A stretch of 64,000 nt of DNA. Source: Granulicella arctica (GTDB lineage: Bacteria > Acidobacteriota > Terriglobia > Terriglobales > Acidobacteriaceae). Below, piece by piece: positions 28,701 through 36,328 of this stretch. Below the pieces are notes generated by a model. It had not been told where the DNA came from and ran no database searches. It worked only from the letters and a program-made list of their open reading frames with translations. A program made the translations under genes and the position numbers. Position 1 is the first letter of the stretch. Each line of letters opens with the position of its first letter. Where the stretch lies: NCBI RefSeq assembly GCF_013410065.1, contig NZ_JACCCW010000001.1, positions 1,545,187 through 1,609,186 on the forward strand. Reading direction: 5' to 3'.

Positions 28701-29600
28701 AACACCCCAAGTCCCAACTTGGCGATTCTCTCTACCCAGGTTCTGAATCCGTTCTACATTGGAAATTTCAGCGGGGTACAGACCTCAAATCCGACCGTCT
28801 ACAACTTTGCGTTGGCATCTAACAGCTTCTTCACTTCGAAGACCACGAGTCTGGGTGCCTTGCTGCACCCATACCCGCAGCAGGCTGGACTGATCGTGCA
28901 TGGCATGGATGGGCAGACGCGATTCAATCAGCTCGGCGTCTCCTATCTGAGACGTATGTCGCAAGGGGTCGCATTGAACCTCATTTATCAACGCACCTTC
29001 CAGTACGACCGGACCTTCTACATGAACGCGTTCGATCCGCTGCCTAGCTGGATACCCAGCAACAACTCCCGGCCATCGAGGCTCACTGTGACCGGCGTGT
29101 GGGACCTGCCACTGGGCAAACAGCAGAAGTGGGCAAACACCGGACTGCTGAGCGCGATCTTCGGCGGCTTCGAGTTTTCCGCCACCGATGAGCAGACGCA
29201 GGGGCCACTGGTTCTCTTCGGAAACCTGGCCTTCGCCGGCACTAATCCGGCAACAATTCGGAAGAACGGCGTCAATTACTCGCAATGGTTCGACACGTCG
29301 CAGTTTATTACGGCGTCGACGGGCCAGCTCAATACCTATAACCTGCGGGTTTTCCCGCCGTATATCGACGGCGTTCGTCAACAGGGCTATAACGACGTCA
29401 ATATGGGCCTCCAGCGTTCGGCACCGATCTTCAAAGAACGGGCGCACCTCCTGATGCGGTTTCAATGCATGGACGTGTTCAATCACACCACGGCGGGAGC
29501 CATCAATACTTCTCCAACATCGACGCAGTTCGGCACGGCGGGAGCAGATGTTTCGAACTTTGCCCGGTGGATAGAAATCGCAGGCAAGATCACATTCTAG
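25701..29600 (+). CDS. TonB-dependent receptor, Oar-like, with carboxypeptidase-regulatory domain (second copy)
   Basis: This 1299-residue outer-membrane receptor has a signal peptide (LLFSANALAQ), a CarboxypepD_reg-like domain (GTLLGHVTDPTGAVV, about 30-120) and a plug with GGNNASFGAFGINSANQFNTDG and VNITMTTKNGTNDYHG. The large barrel ends in IEIAGKITF. It is about 200 residues longer than the receptor at 3807 and only distantly similar. AAAGGAGA before ATG 25701 fixes the start; the open frame reaches back to 25620. It lies 182 bases after the large secreted protein and before GH43, so it probably imports the arabino- or xylo-oligomers that this region's enzymes release. Confidence 0.92.
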   Translation: MQSKCKARAGCFRGCGKYAMTATITVLLFSANALAQITGRGTLLGHVTDPTGAVVVGSTVMVTNVATGVKVVKTTDKAGAYEADELIPGPYTVTVDANGFKTLIRQGITLITGATVLVDVPLQIGSERESVTVVANASPLNNGSGMDGQVLESVIIAGTPVPADNPVLLMKLSRGVTSTTGLDLYENGSYNAGGNNASFGAFGINSANQFNTDGTPGGGHGVVPEPADAVNEMQTDTSGFDAQVGKTLGVNITMTTKNGTNDYHGTVREMYQDQRWQAFTHAGRMNYINNVTLNPVCETGQSAYSAALCAIAQEKFGRAGTHEHNFGATIGGPISLPYLFHGKLNGKDKLFFFFSYIRNPFTGVAPAQSLTVPTAQERYYNPTTKALNSVLDFSDEVSPTGVPYTNYTETCPGTTAAAGGNSPNQIYDPATVAAAPCRSGHYVRQPFANNQIPISRVMNPMAKFQDYEVPLPNNCGVNCTVGANGLGNYTYTRLQPQVFQSFAERIDYTPTENDRFFVSANKYTYVQETKGVSTDDIDDQFADQDNFSMTFGYVRTLGARTVIDTSVGYNRNASVTLFPNAYKFPASSFPGLPSYLGAQATAIGINQVPGITFSPPSGGSIYSGVTKTNSIPTYSKVASFRTGITRQQGDHSLKAGFEFQEQGRDGGGGGNVPGSFNYDYTYTRQFDDTALQTPQQLGPAYAAFLMGYQTTASSDQNALYNEVSPYFSGYVNDTWRIKPKLTLIAGIRYEYEFGPTEKDNRLITHWDPSQQLIIAPGAEAAYLTNLTAYKTAIGTLPAPPSAIAVQGGPVYAGQNGASAKWWRDARRLLPRVALAYQLKPSIVLRGGFGVFSDSYNVTTASPDQSGFSYTTSDAASTNGIGVGPSGPTWSSSNVSPQTGGPVPMSDPFFTQASGQRFISPVGNALGNMAKAGQSWTYYPANFSPAKEERWQVTYEEQLGAKGLLAIDYNGAWITHESTVEDGAGLDHGQAQVPAQYYTGGNTPSPNLAILSTQVLNPFYIGNFSGVQTSNPTVYNFALASNSFFTSKTTSLGALLHPYPQQAGLIVHGMDGQTRFNQLGVSYLRRMSQGVALNLIYQRTFQYDRTFYMNAFDPLPSWIPSNNSRPSRLTVTGVWDLPLGKQQKWANTGLLSAIFGGFEFSATDEQTQGPLVLFGNLAFAGTNPATIRKNGVNYSQWFDTSQFITASTGQLNTYNLRVFPPYIDGVRQQGYNDVNMGLQRSAPIFKERAHLLMRFQCMDVFNHTTAGAINTSPTSTQFGTAGADVSNFARWIEIAGKITF

Positions 29601-29614
29601 TTGCGGGCTAAACC

Positions 29615-29657
29615 GTCGCAATTGAACTTGGGCCTTTGGCCCAAGTTCAATTGCGAC
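29615..29657. terminator. Perfect 20-bp inverted repeat (hairpin), probable terminator
   Basis: GTCGCAATTGAACTTGGGCC (29615-29634) is followed by three T and its exact reverse complement (29638-29657). It begins 14 bases after the receptor stop. There is no clear U-tract, so it may end transcription in both directions, protect the 3' end, or be a mobile palindrome. Confidence 0.6.
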
Positions 29658-29974
29658 TTCTCAAAGGGCATGCGAACATCTTGGCTTAAGTTCCGGTGGC
29701 TACACGAGCGCGCATGCTTTTGGCAAGCCATAGGGCTTCGGCGATTCGATAGGGTTTCCTGCGCAAAGCTTAGGCAGCTCTCAATTTGAAGAATCGCCTC
29801 TTGGGCCAGAATCAACCAACCGTCCCTATCAAAGGAACCGCAGTGAGACAACATTTTCTTTCATTTCAGGTCCGTCGTGGAAAGCGCGACCGCGCAGACG
29901 ACCATCGCGAACGATATTTTCGCCGCCCAAATCGTCGCCGTAAACGGGACATAGCAAAACTGAGGAGACGAGCA

Positions 29975-31528
29975 TTGAGTAGCCTAAGCTGGATTAGCCA
30001 GGAATGCCAACGTTTTGCAATTGTGGTCTTGAATGGTCATGGCCTGAGAGACGATCTGCGAGTATCCGCCGAGTTGCACAAGACACAGCATCGTTCCGGG
30101 AGGGTTTTCCGTAGAGCCCTTTGGCGGGTGAGTGCGGTTTTCGCTCTCACATTGCTACAGGGGTCCGCGGCGACTGCCCAGAACCAGCCGTCCGACTCCG
30201 TTGCCGCGAAACCCGCCAGCGACTTTCCACACGCGCTCATTCCCGACCTCATCGCCGATCCCAGCATCGCTTTCATCGAAGGAGTCATCTATTGCTATGC
30301 CACCACTGACGGATACGGCGGAGGGCTTGCCGCCTCCGGCCCGCCCGTGGTCTGGACCTCTCGAGACTTCCTCAACTGGAGCTTCAACGGAACCCTCTTC
30401 GCTGCTGGATACGACGGCAAGTATTGGGCGCCGAGCACTCCGGTGCATCACGACGGTCACTACTACCTCTATCCCACTCTCAACGGCAAGATCACCGTCG
30501 TCGTCGCGGACCGGCCAGAGGGACCATTTCGCGCAATAGACGGGGGAGGACTTGGCAAAAGAGCCAACCCAACGCCGATGCCAATTACGATCGGAAAACC
30601 GATCGACGCTGAGGTCTTCGTAGACGACGACAATCAGGCTTACATGGTCTGGGCGCAACGCGGCATCGGTCGCCTCAAGCCCGACCTGGTCACATTCGAC
30701 GGCCCCCAATCCACTGTCCAGACCAAACGCGACGGCTACTCCGAGGGGCCCTTCCTCTTTAAACGTGCCGGAGTCTACTACTACCTCTACACCCTCGGAG
30801 GTAATGAGAGCTACCAATACGCCTACATGATGAGCCGCGTCTCCCCCATGGGGCCGTGGACCGCCCCTGAGCAAGACATCATCTCGACTACCGATCGCGC
30901 CCAGCACATCTATGGCCCCGGACACGGTTCGGTCTTCCGCGATCCCAGCACGAATCGTTGGTACTTCGTGTATCTCGAGTACGGTCGCGGCGGTACGACG
31001 CGACAGGTTCTGGCTGACCGGCTCGAGTTCAATCCAGACGGCTCCATCAGGCCTGTTCAAGTTACAGCCGCGGGAGTCGGCGCACTGCGGTCAATGCCTC
31101 CCGAACCCGATCTGGCCAGCAGAGCCAAGGCGTACGCATCTTCCACCCTCGCCAGCTACAAGGTTCCTGCCCGCACCGACCGGGCCCTCGACCGCACCGA
31201 GACTTACATCCCCGGCAACGCGATTGACCACTCCAACGGCACTCGCTGGATGGCCAGCACCGCCGACAGCGACCCTTGGTTCATGCTTGACCTTGGTGCC
31301 GTCCAGCGGATCGCCCGCACCGAACTTTACTTCGTCAAGCCCACAGCTGGTCATGCCTATCTGCTCGAATACTCCAATGACGGGAAGCGTTGGAGGCCTT
31401 ATGCGACACAGCACGAGCTCAAGGTGCAATCGCCGCACATCGACCATAAGGCTGTCAAGGCAAGATACCTGCGCCTGCGTGTCGTTCTCGGGGTCCCTGG
31501 GCTGTGGGAGTTTAAGGTCTTCGGATAA
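29975..31528 (+). CDS. Secreted glycoside hydrolase family 43 with C-terminal F5/8 type C (discoidin) domain
   Basis: The five-bladed GH43 propeller spans about residues 85-370 counted from TTG 29975. Its three acidic residues sit in LIADPSIAF (general base Asp), IDAEVFVDD (pKa-tuning Asp) and GYSEGPFLF (acid Glu). The last 140 residues are a discoidin-like carbohydrate-binding domain (NGTRWMASTADSDPWFMLDLG). GH43 enzymes of this kind cut arabinofuranosyl or xylosyl links. The frame is open from 29786; TTG 29975 has GAGGAGA ahead of it, but the signal peptide (WRVSAVFALTLLQGSAATAQ) begins some 50 residues later, so a start closer to it cannot be excluded. Confidence 0.82.
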   Translation: MSSLSWISQECQRFAIVVLNGHGLRDDLRVSAELHKTQHRSGRVFRRALWRVSAVFALTLLQGSAATAQNQPSDSVAAKPASDFPHALIPDLIADPSIAFIEGVIYCYATTDGYGGGLAASGPPVVWTSRDFLNWSFNGTLFAAGYDGKYWAPSTPVHHDGHYYLYPTLNGKITVVVADRPEGPFRAIDGGGLGKRANPTPMPITIGKPIDAEVFVDDDNQAYMVWAQRGIGRLKPDLVTFDGPQSTVQTKRDGYSEGPFLFKRAGVYYYLYTLGGNESYQYAYMMSRVSPMGPWTAPEQDIISTTDRAQHIYGPGHGSVFRDPSTNRWYFVYLEYGRGGTTRQVLADRLEFNPDGSIRPVQVTAAGVGALRSMPPEPDLASRAKAYASSTLASYKVPARTDRALDRTETYIPGNAIDHSNGTRWMASTADSDPWFMLDLGAVQRIARTELYFVKPTAGHAYLLEYSNDGKRWRPYATQHELKVQSPHIDHKAVKARYLRLRVVLGVPGLWEFKVFG

Positions 31529-31727
31529 TCAAGTACACGCGTCTCACCAACCCGCGGTCGCTTTGTCGTCCTCTTGTCGGTGTTGCGCAAATAGTGGTGG
31601 GCTTATCGTTGTCGATTTCCGAATCGCTCGCCGAGTCCGGAGCGGGAATTCGATCATCAGTACTGTCAACCATTTTGCAGAGGTCGTCAGGTAAGTTGCA
31701 GGCGAATCTGTTGTCGTAGAGTTTCGT

Positions 31728-32509
31728 ATGCAGACAAGAAAGAGCGAATCATTCGGATATTCACCAAAACCACTGCGCAATGATATGCGGACGGCGGCCG
31801 CAAAAGCTGGTGTGTCCATCGCTACTGTTTCTCGCACTATCAACGGGGTGCCGACTGTCGACCCGAAAATCACCAAGAAAGTGTGGGCGGCCATAAAAGA
31901 GCTACAGTACCAGCCAAACACGCAAGCGCGAGCCTTGGTATCAGGACGATCTCGGCTGTTTGGCCTAATCATCTCGGATATTACGAATCCTTTTTCCCCG
32001 AGCTCATTCAGAACTTCGAAGACATTGCGGTCAGGTTTAGTTATGAGATCTTGATTGGCTCTACTGCCCATGATCCGACGCTCATGGAACGAGTCATTGA
32101 TCGCATGTTGCAGCGTAATGTTGAAGGTGCAGCGGTCATGACCTTCGGAATCGATATGACCGCAATCGGTGTTCTCCAAGCCGTGGCTGACGCAGGCATC
32201 AAAGTGCCAGAGCAGATGTCAGTGATTGGTTTCGATGATATTCGCATCGCTCGTTATATGATTCCACCGCTGACGACTATTCAGATGTCCTGTCGCGACC
32301 TTGCACAGACTGCCTTTAACGCTCTTCGAGCCTACGTAGAACAGGATCACAAAAGCTGGCACCGCGACTACCCAATCTCGACGCAACTTTCAGTACGGCG
32401 AAGCACGAACATTCCAAAAGGAGCCTTGTCTGATCTCACACGTCGAGCCGGGTGTGAGACAACTGGAAGCTCTACTCCGCCAACCCGTACAAGAAAGAAG
32501 ACAATTTAG
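31728..32509 (+). pseudogene. LacI-family regulator, frameshifted and internally deleted
   Basis: The first frame carries an intact helix-turn-helix (TAAAKAGVSIATVSRTINGVPTV) and hinge up to DITNPF. At a run of five T near 31990-31994 the family sequence continues in the next frame as FFPELIQNFEDIAV; one lost T explains it. In that second frame GAAVMTFG (about residue 120 of a normal LacI protein) joins straight to IDMTAIGVLQ (about residue 250), so some 120-130 residues of the sugar-binding domain are missing. The end, MSVIGFDDIRIARYMIPPLTTIQMS, is normal. No working protein can come from it. It probably once controlled the arabinoxylan-type genes around it. Confidence 0.85.
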
Positions 32510-32664
32510 TCCAACCTGCTGCAGCTGTGTTTATCTGTACGGTCCCTACGTGAAGCCTGTGGGCGACGAAAGGGTGAGAGGGAGAGGAGTTCTTCGACGA
32601 TTGCTGAATTGTAGTTATAAGGCGAGTTGGGCCTTTCCGGGTACCTGTGGGGTTCTGAAGTATT

Positions 32665-32700
32665 GTGTGGGGCAGGAAATGATCATTCCTTGCCCCACAC
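32665..32700 (-). terminator. Hairpin terminator downstream of the GH51 gene
   Basis: GTGTGGGGCAGGAA pairs with TTCCTTGCCCCACAC with a single bulge around a 7-base loop. It lies 21 bases beyond the GH51 stop on the minus strand and separates it from the broken LacI gene. Confidence 0.65.
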
Positions 32701-32720
32701 GCAGTCTGATTGAGGCTGAA

Positions 32721-34604
32721 CTACTTCAGCGGGATATCTACGATCTGAATGGTGTAAGCGGGCACAGTGTATTGGCGTGTAATCTTTACCGTCGATTCGA
32801 CTGGCATGATCGCCTCCGGTTTTGTGATGGAGTTCGTCGCTTGATAACTGCCCGCATGCAGCGAGTACAGCTTCGCGACACCGGCCCTTGCTCCTAGGAG
32901 GTTCAGATCCAGATCCTGCTGAAGGTTTGAGGCGTTGACCAGCTTCAAATGCAATATCTTGCTCTCGGTTGAGACGGTTGCCGAGTAGAAGAACTTGTCC
33001 GCCGCGCCATCGATTGAACTGTTCACCACCTGATCGCCTAAGTGCTCTGCGAAGAGGCATTGCGCGTAATAGCTCGGTGAACCGTAGCTCTGAAGGGCAT
33101 CGTATCCAATCAAGTCGGTCGACCACTGCATCCCATGCACATTCACCAGGAGGGGAGCATAGCTCGCCATCACGATTACGTCGCTGTTGCGTTCCAGTCC
33201 GGTCATCCATGCGGCATCGCCCAGCGCATCGCCGAAGTCCGGCGTCGGAGAGCCCGATCGTGTCGCCCACTCGCCCACGAAAATCTTCATGCCATTTCGC
33301 GGTGCATCGTCGTACTGATGCACGATGTCGAACATTGCGGCAGGAGACTTGTAATAGTGGTCGTCGAGCACATCCGGTTCAGCTGACCTGCTCACCGTCA
33401 CTTTGTTCGTCGCGATCAGCTTGTACTGCGGATACTTCTTTCGCAGCGCCAGCGCAAATTGTTCGAACCGCGCACTGTAACTGCCGGGGACCTTGTCAAA
33501 GAAATCTTCGTTGCCGATCTCGATATAGGTCAGCGGAAACGGCTTGGGATGCCCATCCTTCGCTCGCTCAGCACCCCACTTCGTCGAGACGTCGCCAGCT
33601 ACATACTCGACTTCATCGAGCGCAGTCTGTACGTATGGCTCAAGGTCTTTCCCCGGCTGCACGACCTGATGCTGGAGAGCATAGCCCGCATAGACCGCGA
33701 GCACCGGCTCGATATGCAGGTCTTCGCACCAGTCCATAAACTCCAGCAAGCCAAACCCGTCAGTCGACCAATAGCGCCACGGAGAGGGATGGCCCGGGCG
33801 GTCGACGAGCGGGCCGATGGTCTTGCGCCAGTCGTACCAGTCGTTCAGAGTGTCGCCTTCGAGATAGTTACCCCCGGGAAGGCGCAGAAAGTGTGGATGC
33901 ATCGCAGCCATCTTCTCCATGAGGTCGATACGGTTTCCGTTAGGCCTGTTGTTATAGGTTGGCGGGAAGAGCGTGACCATCTGTAGCCAGAGTGTCCCCG
34001 AGCGAGCGACGGTAAACTCGACATGATTGGTCGAGGAGGGCACAAGATTCGAAGTGGTCAGCTTGTACTCATAACGCTGCCACCCACCCGGAGACACATT
34101 GACGGTGGTAGAGGCGAGAACGGCGCCGGTGTCGTCGTCGATCAACTGCACTCGCAAGGGAAGTGTGGAGTCGAGATCGGTTTTCGCGTACAACTCACCA
34201 TGGTAGAGGGAATGTGCGTATGCCGGGATTCCCCAGTTGCCGGTATTGCTTAGCCCAGCTTCGTTTGCGGGCGATGCCTGCTTGACCGAGAGCTTTTCGC
34301 TGGTGGGGAGCGCTGGGCTTGGACCGGTGGTCTTGTCTATTTCGACTTCGGCTTTCGCGTTGCCATTGCGAACTAATTCCCAGTTGGCGCCGCGAAAGGT
34401 ATGGTTACCGAGAACTTGCGCATAAAGACCGCCCTCGTAAGAGTGGTTGATCTCTTCAGTCATCAACCCGTAGAGCATCGGGCTCACCGGATGGACTGCC
34501 TTCGTCGTATCGATCTCCAGCTTCGCTGCTTGCTGCGCTAATGTGGTTGAGGCGGCCACTGCGAGAAGTACAGCGACAAGAGAGTGGGCGATTTGCTTCG
34601 GCAT
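32721..34604 (-). CDS. Secreted alpha-L-arabinofuranosidase, glycoside hydrolase family 51
   Basis: This 627-residue enzyme has a signal peptide (SLVAVLLAVAASTTLAQ), a GH51 N-terminal part (HPVSPMLYGLMTEEINHSYEGGLYAQ), a carbohydrate-binding-like insert (about 95-230), and then the barrel with LPGGNYLEG. The acid/base is Glu366 in YIEIGNEDFF, and the nucleophile is probably Glu445 in IFVGEWATRSG. A beta-sandwich closes the protein. It removes arabinofuranosyl side chains from arabinoxylan or arabinan. The start is MPKQ at 34604 (AGGA upstream); the open frame begins at a TTG at 34646. It is on the same strand as the lyase-family and GH31 genes. Confidence 0.9.
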   Translation of the reverse strand: MPKQIAHSLVAVLLAVAASTTLAQQAAKLEIDTTKAVHPVSPMLYGLMTEEINHSYEGGLYAQVLGNHTFRGANWELVRNGNAKAEVEIDKTTGPSPALPTSEKLSVKQASPANEAGLSNTGNWGIPAYAHSLYHGELYAKTDLDSTLPLRVQLIDDDTGAVLASTTVNVSPGGWQRYEYKLTTSNLVPSSTNHVEFTVARSGTLWLQMVTLFPPTYNNRPNGNRIDLMEKMAAMHPHFLRLPGGNYLEGDTLNDWYDWRKTIGPLVDRPGHPSPWRYWSTDGFGLLEFMDWCEDLHIEPVLAVYAGYALQHQVVQPGKDLEPYVQTALDEVEYVAGDVSTKWGAERAKDGHPKPFPLTYIEIGNEDFFDKVPGSYSARFEQFALALRKKYPQYKLIATNKVTVSRSAEPDVLDDHYYKSPAAMFDIVHQYDDAPRNGMKIFVGEWATRSGSPTPDFGDALGDAAWMTGLERNSDVIVMASYAPLLVNVHGMQWSTDLIGYDALQSYGSPSYYAQCLFAEHLGDQVVNSSIDGAADKFFYSATVSTESKILHLKLVNASNLQQDLDLNLLGARAGVAKLYSLHAGSYQATNSITKPEAIMPVESTVKITRQYTVPAYTIQIVDIPLK

Positions 34605-34718
34605 CGTGTGAATCATCCTGTGTGGATTATGAGAATTCTGGCTCAAGCGCCATCAAAAATCTGAAGCCATCTCTAGTGAAGACCCACTCCTGATGGTTCT
34701 TCGCGGAGTGGTAAAGAT

Positions 34719-35936
34719 CTATTTCTTCGGTGGGTCTGCCAATGTGAACGTGAGCGTCCCATATCCGAGTTGGTCAAATCCGCCGCTGTTTGGGCCATAG
34801 TCTCCTCCTCCTCCCTCAGGCCGCACCTTATTTGCACATTGAGTTATGTACGGGGATGAAAGTCTCTTTAAGACGACATAATGGTTATAGAGAAGCTCCC
34901 AGATGGGGCGGCCCGGACCGCGTCCTATGGGCGAAATCGTCTCCTGAGTTACGTCACTATTGGTGTAAACCGTATAGGGGACGTCGGAACCGAGATTGTA
35001 CTTTGCAACGTATTCGGCGCCTTTGAGGAAGCGGTTATCATCGGCACCAAAGAGGTCGTCCCCTTGATTCCAGGCCATCTGACATATAGCGCCCGCCAGG
35101 CCAACCCCGAGTGTGGAATGACCTTGATCGCGTCCGGCTTCCTGCCACTGGCCAAGGCCGCCATCGTATAGTTTCCAAACCATGTGCTGCAAAGCTCCGT
35201 TGCCATTTCCGTGAAGGTAGTAGTCCATCGCAGCATCGTACGTACTCCGCTGGTCTGTGAAGATCCCGATCGCCATCATCGAGGCGATATTAGAGAGGTC
35301 CCAGTTTGCCCAGTAGTGATCGATTTTTGCACTGTTATGGTCCTTGAGAAATGCCGTGTTCATGGGAAGAAAGATCTGCAGCATCATTTTTTGAAACCGC
35401 TTTAAGTCCTCAGGCTTCCAGCCGGGATACTTGCGGATGACTTCTGCGGCGCAAGCTAACTCATATCCATAGATTCCGGAGGCAAGATACTTATCCGACG
35501 TACCTGTAATCTGCGTCAGCGTGGAGGACCAGGCGTTCAGGATCGCGACCGCCCTATCGGCAGCGGACTTGTCTCCGGATATCTGCCAATCGAGACCGTC
35601 GGCGTAGGCTGCGGCGATATCGTTGTAAAGAGAGGCATAGTTCTGCTTATTTGTGCCATTGGAGCCACGAACGACAATACTCTGAGGATTGGGGGACCAG
35701 GCCGCAGAGTCATGCCGATTCGTTCTCAACAGGTTCCAGGCGTCAATCCATGGAGAGGCCTTCCGGGCTACCATCAGCCGCATCCGGTTGTAGTCTTTCT
35801 GCGTATTCAAAAGGCCGGGATGCACGAATGATCCGTCAGCGGCGAGAGCACGGAGTGACACGCATGCCAAAAGGAAAAAAGTTGCGAAGCCGCGATTGGG
35901 CTTGCGAATGATCCGTTGTGTGTTGTTGCTTTTCAT
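34719..35936 (-). CDS. Secreted alginate-lyase-family protein (polysaccharide lyase, alpha/alpha toroid)
   Basis: This 405-residue protein has a signal peptide (FFLLACVSLRALAAD), then FVHPGLLNTQKDYNRMR, KQNYASLYNDIAAAYADGLDWQISGD, HYWANWDLSNIASMMAIGIF and WQEAGRDQGHSTLGVGLAG. These last two blocks, with Asn, His and Tyr/Arg positions, are typical of the Alginate_lyase (PF05426) toroid. Some relatives act on glucuronan or other uronate polymers, so alginate itself is not assured. MKSNN at 35936 has CGGAGA ahead and is preferred to 35969. A fragment of a relative lies at 40964-41161. A palindrome upstream (36102-36115) marks likely LacI-type control. Confidence 0.85.
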   Translation of the reverse strand: MKSNNTQRIIRKPNRGFATFFLLACVSLRALAADGSFVHPGLLNTQKDYNRMRLMVARKASPWIDAWNLLRTNRHDSAAWSPNPQSIVVRGSNGTNKQNYASLYNDIAAAYADGLDWQISGDKSAADRAVAILNAWSSTLTQITGTSDKYLASGIYGYELACAAEVIRKYPGWKPEDLKRFQKMMLQIFLPMNTAFLKDHNSAKIDHYWANWDLSNIASMMAIGIFTDQRSTYDAAMDYYLHGNGNGALQHMVWKLYDGGLGQWQEAGRDQGHSTLGVGLAGAICQMAWNQGDDLFGADDNRFLKGAEYVAKYNLGSDVPYTVYTNSDVTQETISPIGRGPGRPIWELLYNHYVVLKRLSSPYITQCANKVRPEGGGGDYGPNSGGFDQLGYGTLTFTLADPPKK

Positions 35937-36101
35937 CAATCTCCGCCGAAGATTCTTTGTGATCGTCATACAAAGGAACGGAACAAACGATGCTTTGGGT
36001 GGATATGGTTCTCAACTCGGCAATCCATGGTTCCCTGGAGACTATGCCTAAGCTCTAAGAGCATTCCCTATAAAGGTTAGGATCGACGGATGGGCGAATA
36101 G

Positions 36102-36133
36102 TAATAACGTTATTATTATTCGAAAGAATAATA
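36102..36133. promoter_or_regulatory. Palindromic operator and AT-rich hairpin upstream of the lyase-family gene
   Basis: TAATAACGTTATTA (36102-36115) is a perfect 14-bp palindrome with a central CG, the form bound by LacI-family repressors. Twelve of its bases recur at 38556-38567. A second inverted repeat overlaps it (TATTATTC, 36114-36121, with GAATAATA, 36126-36133). The remaining bases from 35970 to 36328 show no gene. Confidence 0.6.
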
Positions 36134-36328
36134 GGCTTGTAATCGAAGATATGTCAAGATATCGACGGAGAGTTTGGACGCGAAAAGACCGCTAATCACC
36201 ATGGACATCAGAGCCTGGCCGCAATATCGGTATCAACCGCAACATGAATTTCGACGCAGGTTGATCGCGGTCTTGAGCTCATGCCGGCAAACTCTTCGCG
36301 CTTGCCAAAGCAATCGACTTCTGTAAAG

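Noticed and set aside
28785..29621. 278-codon minus-strand open frame
   Set aside because: It is antisense to the receptor barrel, with no recognisable motif; it comes from the GC bias of the receptor gene.
30155..31060. 301-codon minus-strand open frame
   Set aside because: Antisense to GH43; low-complexity Gly/Val/Asp-rich product and no ribosome site.
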